A DNA stretch of 64,000 bases, taken from Hyphomicrobiales bacterium (GTDB taxonomy: Bacteria; Pseudomonadota; Alphaproteobacteria; Rhizobiales; Beijerinckiaceae). The translations under genes and the position numbers were made by a program. The stretch is from NCBI GenBank assembly GCA_930633495.1, contig CAKNFJ010000001.1:4797001-4861000 (forward strand). Direction: 5' to 3'. This document shows positions 36,015-45,153 of the stretch, in pieces. Below the pieces are notes generated by a model. The model was not told the origin of the DNA, did no database searches, and saw only the letters and a list, made by a program, of their open reading frames with translations. How positions within the stretch are numbered: position 1 is the stretch's first letter; each line of letters starts with the position of its first letter.

Positions 36015-38069
36015 ATGAGCGCAGTGGTCTCCGTGCCGGATCGTCCCGCCGCTCCATCGCGCGATCCGCTTCTTGAGCCATTCACGATCAAGAACCTGCG
36101 GCTTCGCAATCGCATCGTCAGCACCAGCCATGCCTCGATGCTGGACGAGGGCGGCCTGCCGCTCGAGCGCTATCAGCGCTATCATGAGGAAAAGGCCCGC
36201 GGCGGCCTCGCCATGACGATGATCGGCGGCTCGGCAATGACGTCACCCGACTCCAGTTGGGGCGGCGGGCAGCTCGACCTCTCCAGCGATCGCATCATTC
36301 CCCATCTGGCGGCGCTGTCTGCCCGCATTCACGGCCATGGCGCGGCCGTGATGTGCCAGGTCTCGCATCTCGGACGGCGTGCGACCTCCTATGGCTGGAA
36401 CTGGCTCCCGGTGCTGGCACCGTCGCGCGTCCGGGAGGCGCGCAACCGCAATTTCCCCAAGGAGATGGACGAGGCGGATATCGCACGCATCGTCCGGGAC
36501 TACGCCGATGCGGCGCTGCGCTGCATGCAGGGCGGGCTGGACGGCATCGAGACCGTGACCGGCGGCCATCTCATCGGCCAGTTCCTGTCTCCGCGCACGA
36601 ACAAGCGCACGGACGGCTTTGGCGGCTCGGTCGAGAACCGGGCACGCTTCGGGCTCATGGTCCATGAGGCGATCCGCAAGCGCGTCGGGGACGAGGCGAT
36701 CGTCGGCATCCGCTTCGTGATCGACGAGGGCGTCGCCGATGGTTCGGATTTCGAGGATTGCCTGCAGCTCGCCCGGATCTTCGAGCGCGAGGGGCATATC
36801 GATTATTTCAACTGCATCTACGGCCGCATGGATACGGACCTTGCGCTGGCTGAGGACAACATGCCCGGCATGTTACAGCGCAACGCGCCCTATCTCAGCA
36901 CCGTTGCGCAGTTCCGTCGCGAGACGAAGCTGCCCTTGATCCATGCCGGCGGCATCCGCGACGTCGCGACCGCGCGCCACACCATCCGCGAAGGTGTCGT
37001 CGATCTGGTCGGCATGACGCGGGCCCACATCGCCGACCCGCATCTGGTCAGCAAGATCAGCCGCGGCGAGGAGGAGCGGATCCGCCCTTGCGTCGGGGCT
37101 TCTTACTGCCTCTACAAGAAGGTCAACTGCATCCACAACGCCTCCAGCGGGCGCGAGACCGTGCTCGGCCATGAAGTCGCGCCGGCCTCGCGGCGCCTGA
37201 AGGCGGTCGTGGTCGGCGGTGGGCCGGCCGGGCTCGAAGCCGCCCGCGTCTGCGCCGAACGAGGGCACTCGGTGGTGCTGTTCGAAGCTGCTCCGAGGCT
37301 CGGTGGGCAATTGCTCGTCGCCACCGCTGCCGAGGAGCGTCGAGACCTGATCGGCATCGTCGACTGGCGTATCGCCGAGCTGGAGCGGCTTGGCGTGGAG
37401 GTGCGGACGAACTGCTATGCGGAGGCAGACACAATCCGCGCCGAGATGCCCGATCTCGTGATCGTCGCCACCGGCGGCGTGCCGGATACCGACTGGTTCG
37501 AGGGCGCCGAACTCTGCGACAGCGTCTGGGACGTGCTGACCGGCTCGGTGCCGGGCAAGAACGACGTGCTCGTCTATGACGGGACCGGCCGCCAGGCCGC
37601 GGCGTCCTGCGCGCTGCAACTGGCGCAGCAGGGCAGGACCGTCTGCATCGCGACGCCCGACGACGCTCTCGCGATCGAAATGTCCTACATCGACAAATCG
37701 AGCTTCAGGAAGCGCTTCGCCGAGCTGGGCATGCGCTCGCTCGTCGATGTCCGACTGGAGAAGGTCGAGCGCCGGGGCAACGCCCTGCAGGCCACGTTCC
37801 GCAACGAGCTGACCGGCGCGGAAAGCCGGATCGAGGCCAGCCAGATCGTCGTCGAGCACGGCACCGTGCCGGCCGCGGACGTCTATCACGAATTGCGGCA
37901 TCTCTCGGCCAATGACGGTGTTACCGACATCGCGTTCATGCTGGGCAGCGAGGAGGCGGCCGCTCCCGAGCCGGGCCGCTTCCTCCTGCACCGGATCGGT
38001 GACGCGGTGTCGAGCCGAGATCTCTATTCCGCGATCTACGAGGCCTATCGGCTCTGTTCGAAACTCTGA
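36015..38069 (+). CDS. N-methylproline-demethylase-like flavoprotein (OYE / TMADH type)
   Basis: This is a 684-residue enzyme of the 2,4-dienoyl-CoA reductase/trimethylamine dehydrogenase group. Residues about 15-350 form an FMN TIM barrel (EPFTIKNLRLRNRIV, SHLGRR, GQFLSPRTNKRTDGFGG). Then comes a cysteine-rich link and an FAD/NAD(P) Rossmann domain (VVVGGGPAGLEAAR). In the iron-sulfur segment C359, C365 and C372 are seen, but position 362 is Ala where trimethylamine dehydrogenase has the second Cys of CxxCxxC. The sequence looks closest to N-methylproline (stachydrine pathway) demethylases. It likely removes N-methyl groups and is divergent from a LysR gene. Confidence 0.85.
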   Translation: MSAVVSVPDRPAAPSRDPLLEPFTIKNLRLRNRIVSTSHASMLDEGGLPLERYQRYHEEKARGGLAMTMIGGSAMTSPDSSWGGGQLDLSSDRIIPHLAALSARIHGHGAAVMCQVSHLGRRATSYGWNWLPVLAPSRVREARNRNFPKEMDEADIARIVRDYADAALRCMQGGLDGIETVTGGHLIGQFLSPRTNKRTDGFGGSVENRARFGLMVHEAIRKRVGDEAIVGIRFVIDEGVADGSDFEDCLQLARIFEREGHIDYFNCIYGRMDTDLALAEDNMPGMLQRNAPYLSTVAQFRRETKLPLIHAGGIRDVATARHTIREGVVDLVGMTRAHIADPHLVSKISRGEEERIRPCVGASYCLYKKVNCIHNASSGRETVLGHEVAPASRRLKAVVVGGGPAGLEAARVCAERGHSVVLFEAAPRLGGQLLVATAAEERRDLIGIVDWRIAELERLGVEVRTNCYAEADTIRAEMPDLVIVATGGVPDTDWFEGAELCDSVWDVLTGSVPGKNDVLVYDGTGRQAAASCALQLAQQGRTVCIATPDDALAIEMSYIDKSSFRKRFAELGMRSLVDVRLEKVERRGNALQATFRNELTGAESRIEASQIVVEHGTVPAADVYHELRHLSANDGVTDIAFMLGSEEAAAPEPGRFLLHRIGDAVSSRDLYSAIYEAYRLCSKL

Positions 38070-38076
38070 GGGTGGA

Positions 38077-39219
38077 TCACGCTACGGCTGGGCTTTCGCT
38101 GCTTCCTGCCTTGGCAAAACGCTCGATCCGGAAGTCATGGAGCGGGATCTCCGTGGTTCCGGTCGCGATCAGCTCGGCCATCGTGTCGCCGACGCCGGGG
38201 CCGAGCTGGAAACCGTGCCCGCTGAAGCCGAAGGCATGGAAGAGGCCCGGCGTGGTGCCGGAGGGGCCCATGACCGGCAGCATGTCGGCAAGATAGCCTT
38301 CGCAGCCCGACCAAGTGCGGATCACCGAGACCTTGTCCAGCGCCGGCAGCAGCTGCCGCAAGGCACGAAGCTGAGCCGGCAGCCGCGCCGGATCAGCCTT
38401 GGCATGGCCAGGGTCGAGATTGACGTCGACCCGCTCGGCCGCGCCGCCGAAGACGATGTTGCCGCGCTCGACCTGGCGGAAATAGGCGTCGGCCCCGTGC
38501 CGTCGCGTCCAGATGCCGACCACCGGCAGGATGCGATGGGGCAGGGGTTCGGTGACGCCCATCTGCGGGCCACGAGGGGTGAGGGGCACCGGCTCGCCGA
38601 ATTGCGCGGCGATCCGCATCCCCCATGCTCCGGCGGTATTCAGAAGCTTCCCCGCTTCGAACACGCCCTTCGACGTCGTGACGCGGAAGCCCACTTCGGT
38701 CCTGTCGATGCCGCTGACCTCGCATTCCTCGACAATCTCTGCGCCGATCCGCTTTGCGGCATCGGTGAAGGCCGGCGCGATCAGGCGCGGATTGCCGGAA
38801 CCGTCATGCGGGGAAAAGGAGGCTGCGATCGCACCGGGACCGAGGCCGGGAAAGCGCGCGCGGATCTCATTGGCGCCGAGTTCGTCTAGCTCCAGCCCCC
38901 AGGGTCGTGCTGTCTCGGCATAGGCGCGCATGTCGGCGAGCGCATCCTCCTCGAAGATCAGCCGGAGATGGCCGGTCGCACGGAACTCCACGTCGCGGCC
39001 GAGCAGGCGCTCGGCTTCGCCCCAGAGCACGCGTGACCGGTGCGCCAGCGGCAATTGCGTGAGATGCCGCCCGGTCCGGCGGATATTGCCGAAGGATGCG
39101 ACGGTGGCGCCCGTTCCGACCCTATGGCGTTCGATCAGCGTGACCTTCAGGCCGCGCCGCCGCAGGAAAAAGGTTGCGGCGGTTCCCATCAGGCCGCCGC
39201 CAAGCACGATCACATCCAT
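38077..39219 (-). CDS. DAO-family FAD oxidoreductase (HcnC / sarcosine oxidase beta-like)
   Basis: This 380-residue D-amino-acid-oxidase-fold protein has N-terminal GGGLMGTAATFFLRRRG (FAD-binding GxGxxG) and C-terminal GFSGHGFQLGPGVG that closes the FAD site. Members oxidise glycine, sarcosine, proline or opines, often as the beta subunit of a complex with an HcnB-like FAD protein and a small 2Fe-2S protein. Those two partners are encoded in the divergent operon starting at 39407, so it may be their catalytic subunit. It is convergent with the demethylase-like gene. The start at 39219 fits the FAD motif. Confidence 0.86.
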   Translation of the reverse strand: MDVIVLGGGLMGTAATFFLRRRGLKVTLIERHRVGTGATVASFGNIRRTGRHLTQLPLAHRSRVLWGEAERLLGRDVEFRATGHLRLIFEEDALADMRAYAETARPWGLELDELGANEIRARFPGLGPGAIAASFSPHDGSGNPRLIAPAFTDAAKRIGAEIVEECEVSGIDRTEVGFRVTTSKGVFEAGKLLNTAGAWGMRIAAQFGEPVPLTPRGPQMGVTEPLPHRILPVVGIWTRRHGADAYFRQVERGNIVFGGAAERVDVNLDPGHAKADPARLPAQLRALRQLLPALDKVSVIRTWSGCEGYLADMLPVMGPSGTTPGLFHAFGFSGHGFQLGPGVGDTMAELIATGTTEIPLHDFRIERFAKAGSSESPAVA

Positions 39220-39220
39220 G

Positions 39221-39332
39221 TTCAGCCTCTTGCCGCACTGACGCGGCAGGTCTCCGTCAGGCTGAACCCTGACTTGGGCCCGTTGCGCGGTCAAAGACGC
39301 GTTGGCCGGCAGGCCATAAGTCCAGCCTATGG
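39221..39332. promoter_or_regulatory. Candidate operators in the divergent DAO / hyuA region
   Basis: Nested inverted repeats are visible: TTCAGCC (39221-39227) with GGCTGAA (39260-39266), enclosing TGCCGC (39231-39236) with GCGGCA (39243-39248). A further dyad CCATA (39314-39318) with TATGG (39328-39332) lies closer to hyuA. These could bind one of the LysR or Lrp regulators nearby. No regulator can be assigned by sequence alone. Confidence 0.4.
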
Positions 39333-39406
39333 TCTTGCCCCGCATGTCTCTTGGACCGCATCGACGCTTCCGTGCCAGCTTCCGGCCGCCAGCAAGAGGA
39401 GCGGTT

Positions 39407-41470
39407 ATGGACGCTGAAACTGTGCCGAACGCGGACTGGAAAGTCGGCGTTGATATCGGCGGCACCTTCATCGATTTCTGCGCGCTCGAGACGCGTTCAG
39501 GCCAGGTCGCTTCGCTGAAGGTACTGACGACGCCCGACGATCCGGGCGCCGAGCTGATGACCGGCCTCTCGTTGCTGGCGGAGCGCGAAGGGCTCGACCC
39601 CAGGGCCGTCACTCGCTTCGTCCATGGCACGACGGTCGGCGTGAACACCATCATCCAGCGCAAGGGCGCGCCGCTGGCGCTCTTCACCAATGCCGGGTTC
39701 GAGGACGTCATCGAACTGGCGCGGCTGCGCATGCCCGAAACCTATTCCCTGTTCTGCAGCCGCCCTGAACAGCTCATCACGCGCGACAGGGTCTTCGGCA
39801 TTCCAGCCCGCCTGCGCTCGGACGGGCGCGAGACGGTCAAGCCCGACCTTGGCGCCGTCGCAGCGGCGGTCGCCTCAGCGAAGGCGCGCGGCGCGGTCGG
39901 TATCGTCATCGCCTTCCTGCATGCCTGGCGGGACGGCTCGCAGGAGGAGGCGGTCAAGGCCGAGATCGCCCGGCTGGCGCCAGAGCTTTTCGTCTTCACC
40001 TCGGCGGAGGTCTGGCCGGTGATCCGCGAATATGAGCGGACGACGACGGCGATCCTCAACGCCTATGTGCATCCCCGCATTGCCGGCTATCTGACGGCGC
40101 TGGAGCAGCGCCTCGGGGACCGCGGCGTGCCGGCGCGCGCGCTCCTGACCAAGTCGAACGGCGGCGTCATGAATGCCGCCGAGGGCAAGCGCGCCTGCGT
40201 CTCCATGCTGCTCTCGGGCACGGCGTCGGGCGTGATCGGCGCGACCTGGTTTGCCCGCCAGGCCGGCGAGAAGCGCGTTCTGACGCTCGACATCGGTGGC
40301 ACCTCTGCCGATTTCGCCCTGATCATCGACGGCGAGCCGCAATACGGCACCGGCGAGATGATCGGCGAATTCCCGCTCTACATCCCCTCCGTCTCGGTGA
40401 GCTCGATCGGCATCGGTGGCGGCTCGATCGCCTCCGTCGACGGGCAGGGCGTGCTGCGTGTCGGCCCGGAATCGGCAGGCTCCACGCCGGGGCCGGCCTG
40501 CTACGGCCGCGGCGGCGAGCAGGCGACCGTCACCGACGCCATGGTGGTCTGCGGCTGGCTCGGCCATAGCGAGATGGCTTATGGCCAGTTGAAGATGGAT
40601 GCCGGCCTCGCGCGTGCCGCTGTCGGCCGGCTGGCCGAGAAGCTCGGACGTCCCGTCGAAGACACGGCGCAGGCGATCCTCGACATCGCCGTCTCCGAGA
40701 TGTTCGTCGAAGTCGAGAAGCTATCGTCGCGGGCCGGCGTCGACCTCAAGGACTTCACCCTGATGCCGTTCGGCGGCGGCGGTCCGATGCTCGGTGCCTT
40801 CCTTGCCCGCGAACTCGGCATGTCGCGTCTGCTCGCGCCGCGCCGGCCGGGTGTCGTCTCCGCGCTGGGCGGCCTCGTCGCCGATCTGCGCGGCGACTTC
40901 GTCCGCACGCTCTTCGCCGAACTCTCGGCCGCGGTGTTGCCGCAGCTGAAGACCGCCGCTGCCGCGATGGTGCAGGACGGGCGCAGCTGGCTGGCGGCGC
41001 AGGGGCATGCCGGCACCGCCGATCTCAGGTTCTCGGCCGACATGCGCTATGTCGGACAGAGCTACGAGATCGAGGTCCCATTGCAGCCGGCCTGGCTCGA
41101 AGCCGGAGACCCGGCGGCTATCGCCCGCGAATTTCATGAAACGCATGCGCGCATCTACGATTTCGACGATCCCGATGGCCGCATCGAGATCGTGAACCTG
41201 CGCCTCTCGGCCATCGGTGCCGGCCCCGCGCTATCCTTTCCGGAGGTTGCGGAGACCGACGCGGCAGCCGTGCCGGAGCGCGAGATCGCGATCCACACCG
41301 GCGGGACCCGGAAGGCCGTCGGGCTCTATCGCCGCTCCGATCTGCTGCCCGGCAGCCACTTCGCCGGGCCGGCCGTCGTCGCCCAGGAGGACACCACGGT
41401 CGCCATTCCCGCCGGAACCACGGCACGGATCGACAGCCACCTCAACCTGCATCTGACTTTCGCGGAGTGA
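39407..41470 (+). CDS. hyuA: Hydantoinase/oxoprolinase subunit A (HyuA)
   Basis: This is a 687-residue ATP-dependent subunit. The N-terminal actin-like ATPase motif GVDIGGTFIDF is followed by VHGTTVGVNTIIQRKGA and, in the middle, a second ATPase core segment LDIGGTSADFALI. With HyuB it hydrolyses cyclic amides such as N-methylhydantoin or 5-oxoproline while spending ATP. AAGAGGAG precedes the ATG at 39407. It is the first gene of a tight hyuA-hyuB-2Fe2S-FAD operon. The substrate cannot be fixed, since oxoprolinases and hydantoinases share the motifs. Confidence 0.92.
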   Translation: MDAETVPNADWKVGVDIGGTFIDFCALETRSGQVASLKVLTTPDDPGAELMTGLSLLAEREGLDPRAVTRFVHGTTVGVNTIIQRKGAPLALFTNAGFEDVIELARLRMPETYSLFCSRPEQLITRDRVFGIPARLRSDGRETVKPDLGAVAAAVASAKARGAVGIVIAFLHAWRDGSQEEAVKAEIARLAPELFVFTSAEVWPVIREYERTTTAILNAYVHPRIAGYLTALEQRLGDRGVPARALLTKSNGGVMNAAEGKRACVSMLLSGTASGVIGATWFARQAGEKRVLTLDIGGTSADFALIIDGEPQYGTGEMIGEFPLYIPSVSVSSIGIGGGSIASVDGQGVLRVGPESAGSTPGPACYGRGGEQATVTDAMVVCGWLGHSEMAYGQLKMDAGLARAAVGRLAEKLGRPVEDTAQAILDIAVSEMFVEVEKLSSRAGVDLKDFTLMPFGGGGPMLGAFLARELGMSRLLAPRRPGVVSALGGLVADLRGDFVRTLFAELSAAVLPQLKTAAAAMVQDGRSWLAAQGHAGTADLRFSADMRYVGQSYEIEVPLQPAWLEAGDPAAIAREFHETHARIYDFDDPDGRIEIVNLRLSAIGAGPALSFPEVAETDAAAVPEREIAIHTGGTRKAVGLYRRSDLLPGSHFAGPAVVAQEDTTVAIPAGTTARIDSHLNLHLTFAE

Positions 41471-43464
41471 TGCCGATGTTCGACCGCATGAAGCTTCAGG
41501 TGCTCGCCAACCACGCCCGCGCCGCCGCCGAGAACATGGCGCACACGCTGCATCGCACCGCCCATTCCGCCTTCGTCAAGGAGACGGAGGACTTCACCGT
41601 CATGCTGATCAGCCGGCGCGGCGACACCTTCGCCGTGCCGATGGAGCTGGGCGCGACCTGGTATCCGGGCCTGTCCTGGGCGCCGGCGCTCGAGATGGTC
41701 GACGACTACAAGCCGGGCGATGTCGCCTTCACCAACGATCCCTATTCCTGCTTCGTCGCCACCCACGCGCCCGATACCCACCTGTGGAAGCCGGTCTTCC
41801 ACGAGGGCGAGATCGTGGCCTGGACGGGCGGCCATATCCACAACACCGACATGGGCGGCGCAGTGCCAGCCTCGCTGTCGCGCGCTCTGACGGAGATCCA
41901 TCAGGAGGGCATCCGCTTCCCGCCGATGAAGCTCGTCAACGAAGGCGTCTTCGACGAGCAGATCCTCCGGATCATGACGACCAATGTCCGCAAGCCGGAC
42001 CTGAACATCGGCGACATCAAGGCGCTGGTCGGCGCGCTCAACACCGGCGAGCGCAAGGTGCTGGCCATGATCGAGAAGTTCGGCCGCGAGGCGTTCCTCG
42101 GCGGTGTCGACGCCCTGCTCGACCATGCCGAGGCGCAGGCGCGCGAGGTGCTGCGTGGCATGCCGGACGGAACCTGGGAATTCGCCGATTATGCCGACGA
42201 GGATTCCGTCGAGGCCAATCCCTGCCGCCTGAAGCTCAAGCTCACCATCCGCGGCGACGAGGCGGTGCTGGATTTCACCGGCTCCGATCCGCAGCTTGCC
42301 TCCTCGCTCAACGTCCCGAGCGGCGGCAATCCCCGGCACACCATCCTGCTCGTCGGGGTCTACTACGTCCTCTACACGCTGAACCCGAAGATCCTGCTCA
42401 ACACCGGGCTGACACGGCCCTTCACCTGCATCGCGCCGGAAGGAACGGTGCTGAACCCGGTATTCCCGGCGGCTGTCGGGATGCGCTCGCTGACCTGCGC
42501 GCGGTTGCGCTCGGTGATCTTCGGGGCGTTCTCGCAGGCCGTGCCCGAGCGGCTGCCTGCCGCGCCGGCGGGCAACAACTGCATCGTCAACGTGATGACC
42601 ACGGACGAACGCACCAGCCGCACCGTCATCGCCGCGGTCAACCCGGTGGTGGGCGGCGGCGGCGGCATGCCGCATCGCGACGGCACCAACGGCTCCGGGG
42701 CGGACGCAGCCTACCTCAAGAACACGCCGATCGAGATCACAGAGACCGAGACGCCTGTCGAGTTCGTCAAATACGGGTTGGCCCGGGACAGCGGTGGCGC
42801 CGGGCGCTGGCGCGGCGGCCTCGCCACGGAAATGGCGTTCCGCGTCTTCGCGCCCGATAGCCGCATCACCGCCCGCAACCGGGACCGCAGCTTCTTCCGG
42901 CCCTGGGGCGTGCTGGGCGGAAAGGCGGCGGGCCTGTCCGACATGGTGGTCAATCCGGGGCAGCCGGAGGAGCGGCGGCTCGGCAATATCGACACCGCCG
43001 TCCTGCAGCCGGGCGACGTGCTGGAAATCCGCTCGGCCGGCGGCGGCGGCCGTGGCCATCCCTTCGACCGCGAAACCTGGCGCGTGGCGGAAGATGTCGT
43101 GCGTGGCTATGTCTCGCAGGAAGTGGCCGAGCGCGACTATGGGGTCGTGATCCGCGACGGAATCGTCGACGAGGAAGCGACGCAGGCGCGCCGCACCGCC
43201 CGCCCACCCATCGCCGGCCATTTCCATTTCGGCCCGGAGCGTGAGGGCTACGAGGCGCAATGGACACGCGAGGCCTATGACAGGCTGACGGCGCTGCTGT
43301 CCGGCCTGCCGATCCATTGGCGCTTCTTCGCCAAGACCGAGATCTTCCGACGCATGAAGGGTAAGGCCGGCGCGCAGGGCGTGGCCGAGGCTTTCGCCGA
43401 GGCCCGCCAGCGGTTCCCGGACATGCCCGAATCCCGAGCCGTCTTTGCCGAGGCCGCCGAATGA
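41470..43464 (+). CDS. hyuB: Hydantoinase/oxoprolinase subunit B (HyuB)
   Basis: This 664-residue partner of HyuA has HRTAHSAFVKETEDFTVM near the N-terminus, the GHIHNTDMGGAVP and SGGNPRHTI segments and the C-terminal GGGGRGHPFDRE region of the HyuB family. The active hydantoinase/oxoprolinase is a HyuA-HyuB complex. The start overlaps the hyuA stop (TGATG), and ATG 41476 is an alternative. Its stop overlaps the next start (ATGA), so the whole operon is translationally coupled. Confidence 0.92.
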   Translation: MPMFDRMKLQVLANHARAAAENMAHTLHRTAHSAFVKETEDFTVMLISRRGDTFAVPMELGATWYPGLSWAPALEMVDDYKPGDVAFTNDPYSCFVATHAPDTHLWKPVFHEGEIVAWTGGHIHNTDMGGAVPASLSRALTEIHQEGIRFPPMKLVNEGVFDEQILRIMTTNVRKPDLNIGDIKALVGALNTGERKVLAMIEKFGREAFLGGVDALLDHAEAQAREVLRGMPDGTWEFADYADEDSVEANPCRLKLKLTIRGDEAVLDFTGSDPQLASSLNVPSGGNPRHTILLVGVYYVLYTLNPKILLNTGLTRPFTCIAPEGTVLNPVFPAAVGMRSLTCARLRSVIFGAFSQAVPERLPAAPAGNNCIVNVMTTDERTSRTVIAAVNPVVGGGGGMPHRDGTNGSGADAAYLKNTPIEITETETPVEFVKYGLARDSGGAGRWRGGLATEMAFRVFAPDSRITARNRDRSFFRPWGVLGGKAAGLSDMVVNPGQPEERRLGNIDTAVLQPGDVLEIRSAGGGGRGHPFDRETWRVAEDVVRGYVSQEVAERDYGVVIRDGIVDEEATQARRTARPPIAGHFHFGPEREGYEAQWTREAYDRLTALLSGLPIHWRFFAKTEIFRRMKGKAGAQGVAEAFAEARQRFPDMPESRAVFAEAAE

Positions 43465-43766
43465 ACGGGGCGGCGGGGCGGCTGGTCAGGCTAGCGGAGA
43501 CGGACCGCGCTCCGCTGCGGTTCTTCCTCGACGGCAGCGAGCGCCGGGCGCTGGCGGGAGACACGGTGCTCAGCGCCATCCTGTCCGTCGCGCCGGCCCT
43601 GCGCCGGTCGGAGTTCGGACCGGAGGCCCGCGCCGGCTTCTGCCTGATGGGGGCCTGCCAGGATTGCTGGATCTGGCAGGAGGAGGGGCCGCGGCTGCGG
43701 GCCTGTTCGACGCCGCTCACGGAGGGCATGCGCCTCCTATCCGACGCCCCGGGGGGCTGGCCATGA
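43461..43766 (+). CDS. Small 2Fe-2S protein (HcnA / opine-oxidase gamma-like)
   Basis: This is a 101-residue plant-type ferredoxin domain. Cysteines follow the spacing C-x4-C-x2-C-x12-C (GFCLMGACQDCW then RAC), the usual 2Fe-2S ligand set of HcnA, sarcosine-oxidase-alpha N-termini and opine oxidase small subunits. The start overlaps the hyuB stop (ATGA) and its stop overlaps the next gene (ATGA). It likely relays electrons from the DAO subunit to the FAD protein encoded next. Confidence 0.88.
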   Translation: MNGAAGRLVRLAETDRAPLRFFLDGSERRALAGDTVLSAILSVAPALRRSEFGPEARAGFCLMGACQDCWIWQEEGPRLRACSTPLTEGMRLLSDAPGGWP

Positions 43767-45145
43767 GCATCGGGGACAAGCCGCGCGTGGTCGTCGTCGG
43801 CGCGGGACCTGCGGGCATCCGGGCCGCCGAGACGCTGGTTGCCGGGGGGCTCAAGCCCACCGTCATCGACGAGGGCGAACGCGCCGGCGGCCAGATCTAT
43901 CGCAGGCCCCCGCCGGGCTTCACACGCCCGCCTGGAACACTCTACGGCTCCGAAGCGACGAAGGCCGTCGCCCTGCACCAGAGCTTCGACACCATGGCGG
44001 CGGCAGGTCGGCTCGTTCATCATCCCCGCAGCTCCGTCGTGGCCATCGCGGATGGACGGCTCCAGCTGCTCGACGGAACGGGATCGCGCTGGATCGCTTA
44101 TGACCGGCTGATCCTCGCGACTGGAGCCATGGACCGCATCATGCCGGTGCCGGGCTGGGAGAATGCCGGTGTCTATGGGCTCGGCGCCATGCAGATCGCC
44201 CTGAAGGCACAGGGGGCCGCTTTGGGGCGGCGCCTCGTGCTCGCCGGGTCGGGTCCGCTGCTGACCCTGCTCGCCGTGCAATTGTTGAAGGCGGGCGCGC
44301 AGATCGCGGCGGTGCTGGATACGACCCCTATGCGCCAGCAATTGCGTGGCTTCGCGGGCCTGTCAGCGAGACCGCTCTTCGCGCTGCGCGGGTTGATGAT
44401 GCGCAAGCGCCTCGCCGGGCTCTACCATGCCGGCATCCGGCTGGACCGCATCGAGGCGAATGAACATGGCGCCACCGCCGTTCTCTGGCGTGATGCCGCC
44501 GGCCGCGAACAGCGCACGGCTTGCGACGCGGTCGGGCTGGGCTGGCATCTGCGGGCGGAGACCCGGCTCGCCGATCTGGCGGGCTGCGACTTCGCCTATA
44601 ACGAAACCTGGCGGCAATGGCTGCCGAATGCCGATGCGATGGGGCGAGCCGCGCCGGGCGTTTATCTGGCCGGAGACGGGCTCAGGATTCTCGGGGCGGA
44701 CGGCGCCGAGGTCGCCGGACGTCTCGCGGCGGCAGCCTGCCTGCAAGACCTCGGCCTGCCTGCACAGAATGTGGCGGCGGACCGGCGCCGGCTTGGTCGG
44801 CTCGGCCGCTTCGCGCAGGGCGTCGCCACGTCCTTTCCCTGGCCTGCCGAGGCGGCGGCAGGACTGCCGGACGCGACCGTGATTTGCCGCTGCGAAGGAG
44901 TGACGGTCGCGACGCTCCGGGAGACCGTCGGTTTCGGCGGCGGCGAGGTCAATCGAGCCAAGTCGCTCGGACGCGTCGGCATGGGGCGCTGCCAGGGCCG
45001 CTATTGCGAGCTCGCCGCAGCCGAGATCGTCGCAACCTGCGCGGGCTATCGCGGCGCCCGGGAGGCGGGCCGGCTGCGTGGCCAGGCGCCAGTGAGACCG
45101 GCGCCGATCGCGGCCTTGATCCAGGACGCGGCAGTGGAAGGATAG
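43763..45145 (+). CDS. FAD/NAD(P) oxidoreductase with BFD-like 2Fe-2S domain (HcnB / opine oxidase alpha-like)
   Basis: This 460-residue protein begins VVVVGAGPAGIRAAE (FAD site) and has a second nucleotide motif LVLAGSGPLLTLLAV in the middle. Its C-terminus carries CRC-x32-C-x4-C (CRCEGVT and CQGRYC), the bacterioferritin-associated-ferredoxin-like 2Fe-2S domain found in HcnB and NoxA/OoxA. Such subunits pair with a DAO-type beta subunit and a small ferredoxin. The ATG overlaps the previous stop. The true start is 43763, since the longer frame lies inside hyuB and the 2Fe-2S gene. Confidence 0.87.
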   Translation: MSIGDKPRVVVVGAGPAGIRAAETLVAGGLKPTVIDEGERAGGQIYRRPPPGFTRPPGTLYGSEATKAVALHQSFDTMAAAGRLVHHPRSSVVAIADGRLQLLDGTGSRWIAYDRLILATGAMDRIMPVPGWENAGVYGLGAMQIALKAQGAALGRRLVLAGSGPLLTLLAVQLLKAGAQIAAVLDTTPMRQQLRGFAGLSARPLFALRGLMMRKRLAGLYHAGIRLDRIEANEHGATAVLWRDAAGREQRTACDAVGLGWHLRAETRLADLAGCDFAYNETWRQWLPNADAMGRAAPGVYLAGDGLRILGADGAEVAGRLAAAACLQDLGLPAQNVAADRRRLGRLGRFAQGVATSFPWPAEAAAGLPDATVICRCEGVTVATLRETVGFGGGEVNRAKSLGRVGMGRCQGRYCELAAAEIVATCAGYRGAREAGRLRGQAPVRPAPIAALIQDAAVEG

Positions 45146-45153
45146 GGCCGCGT

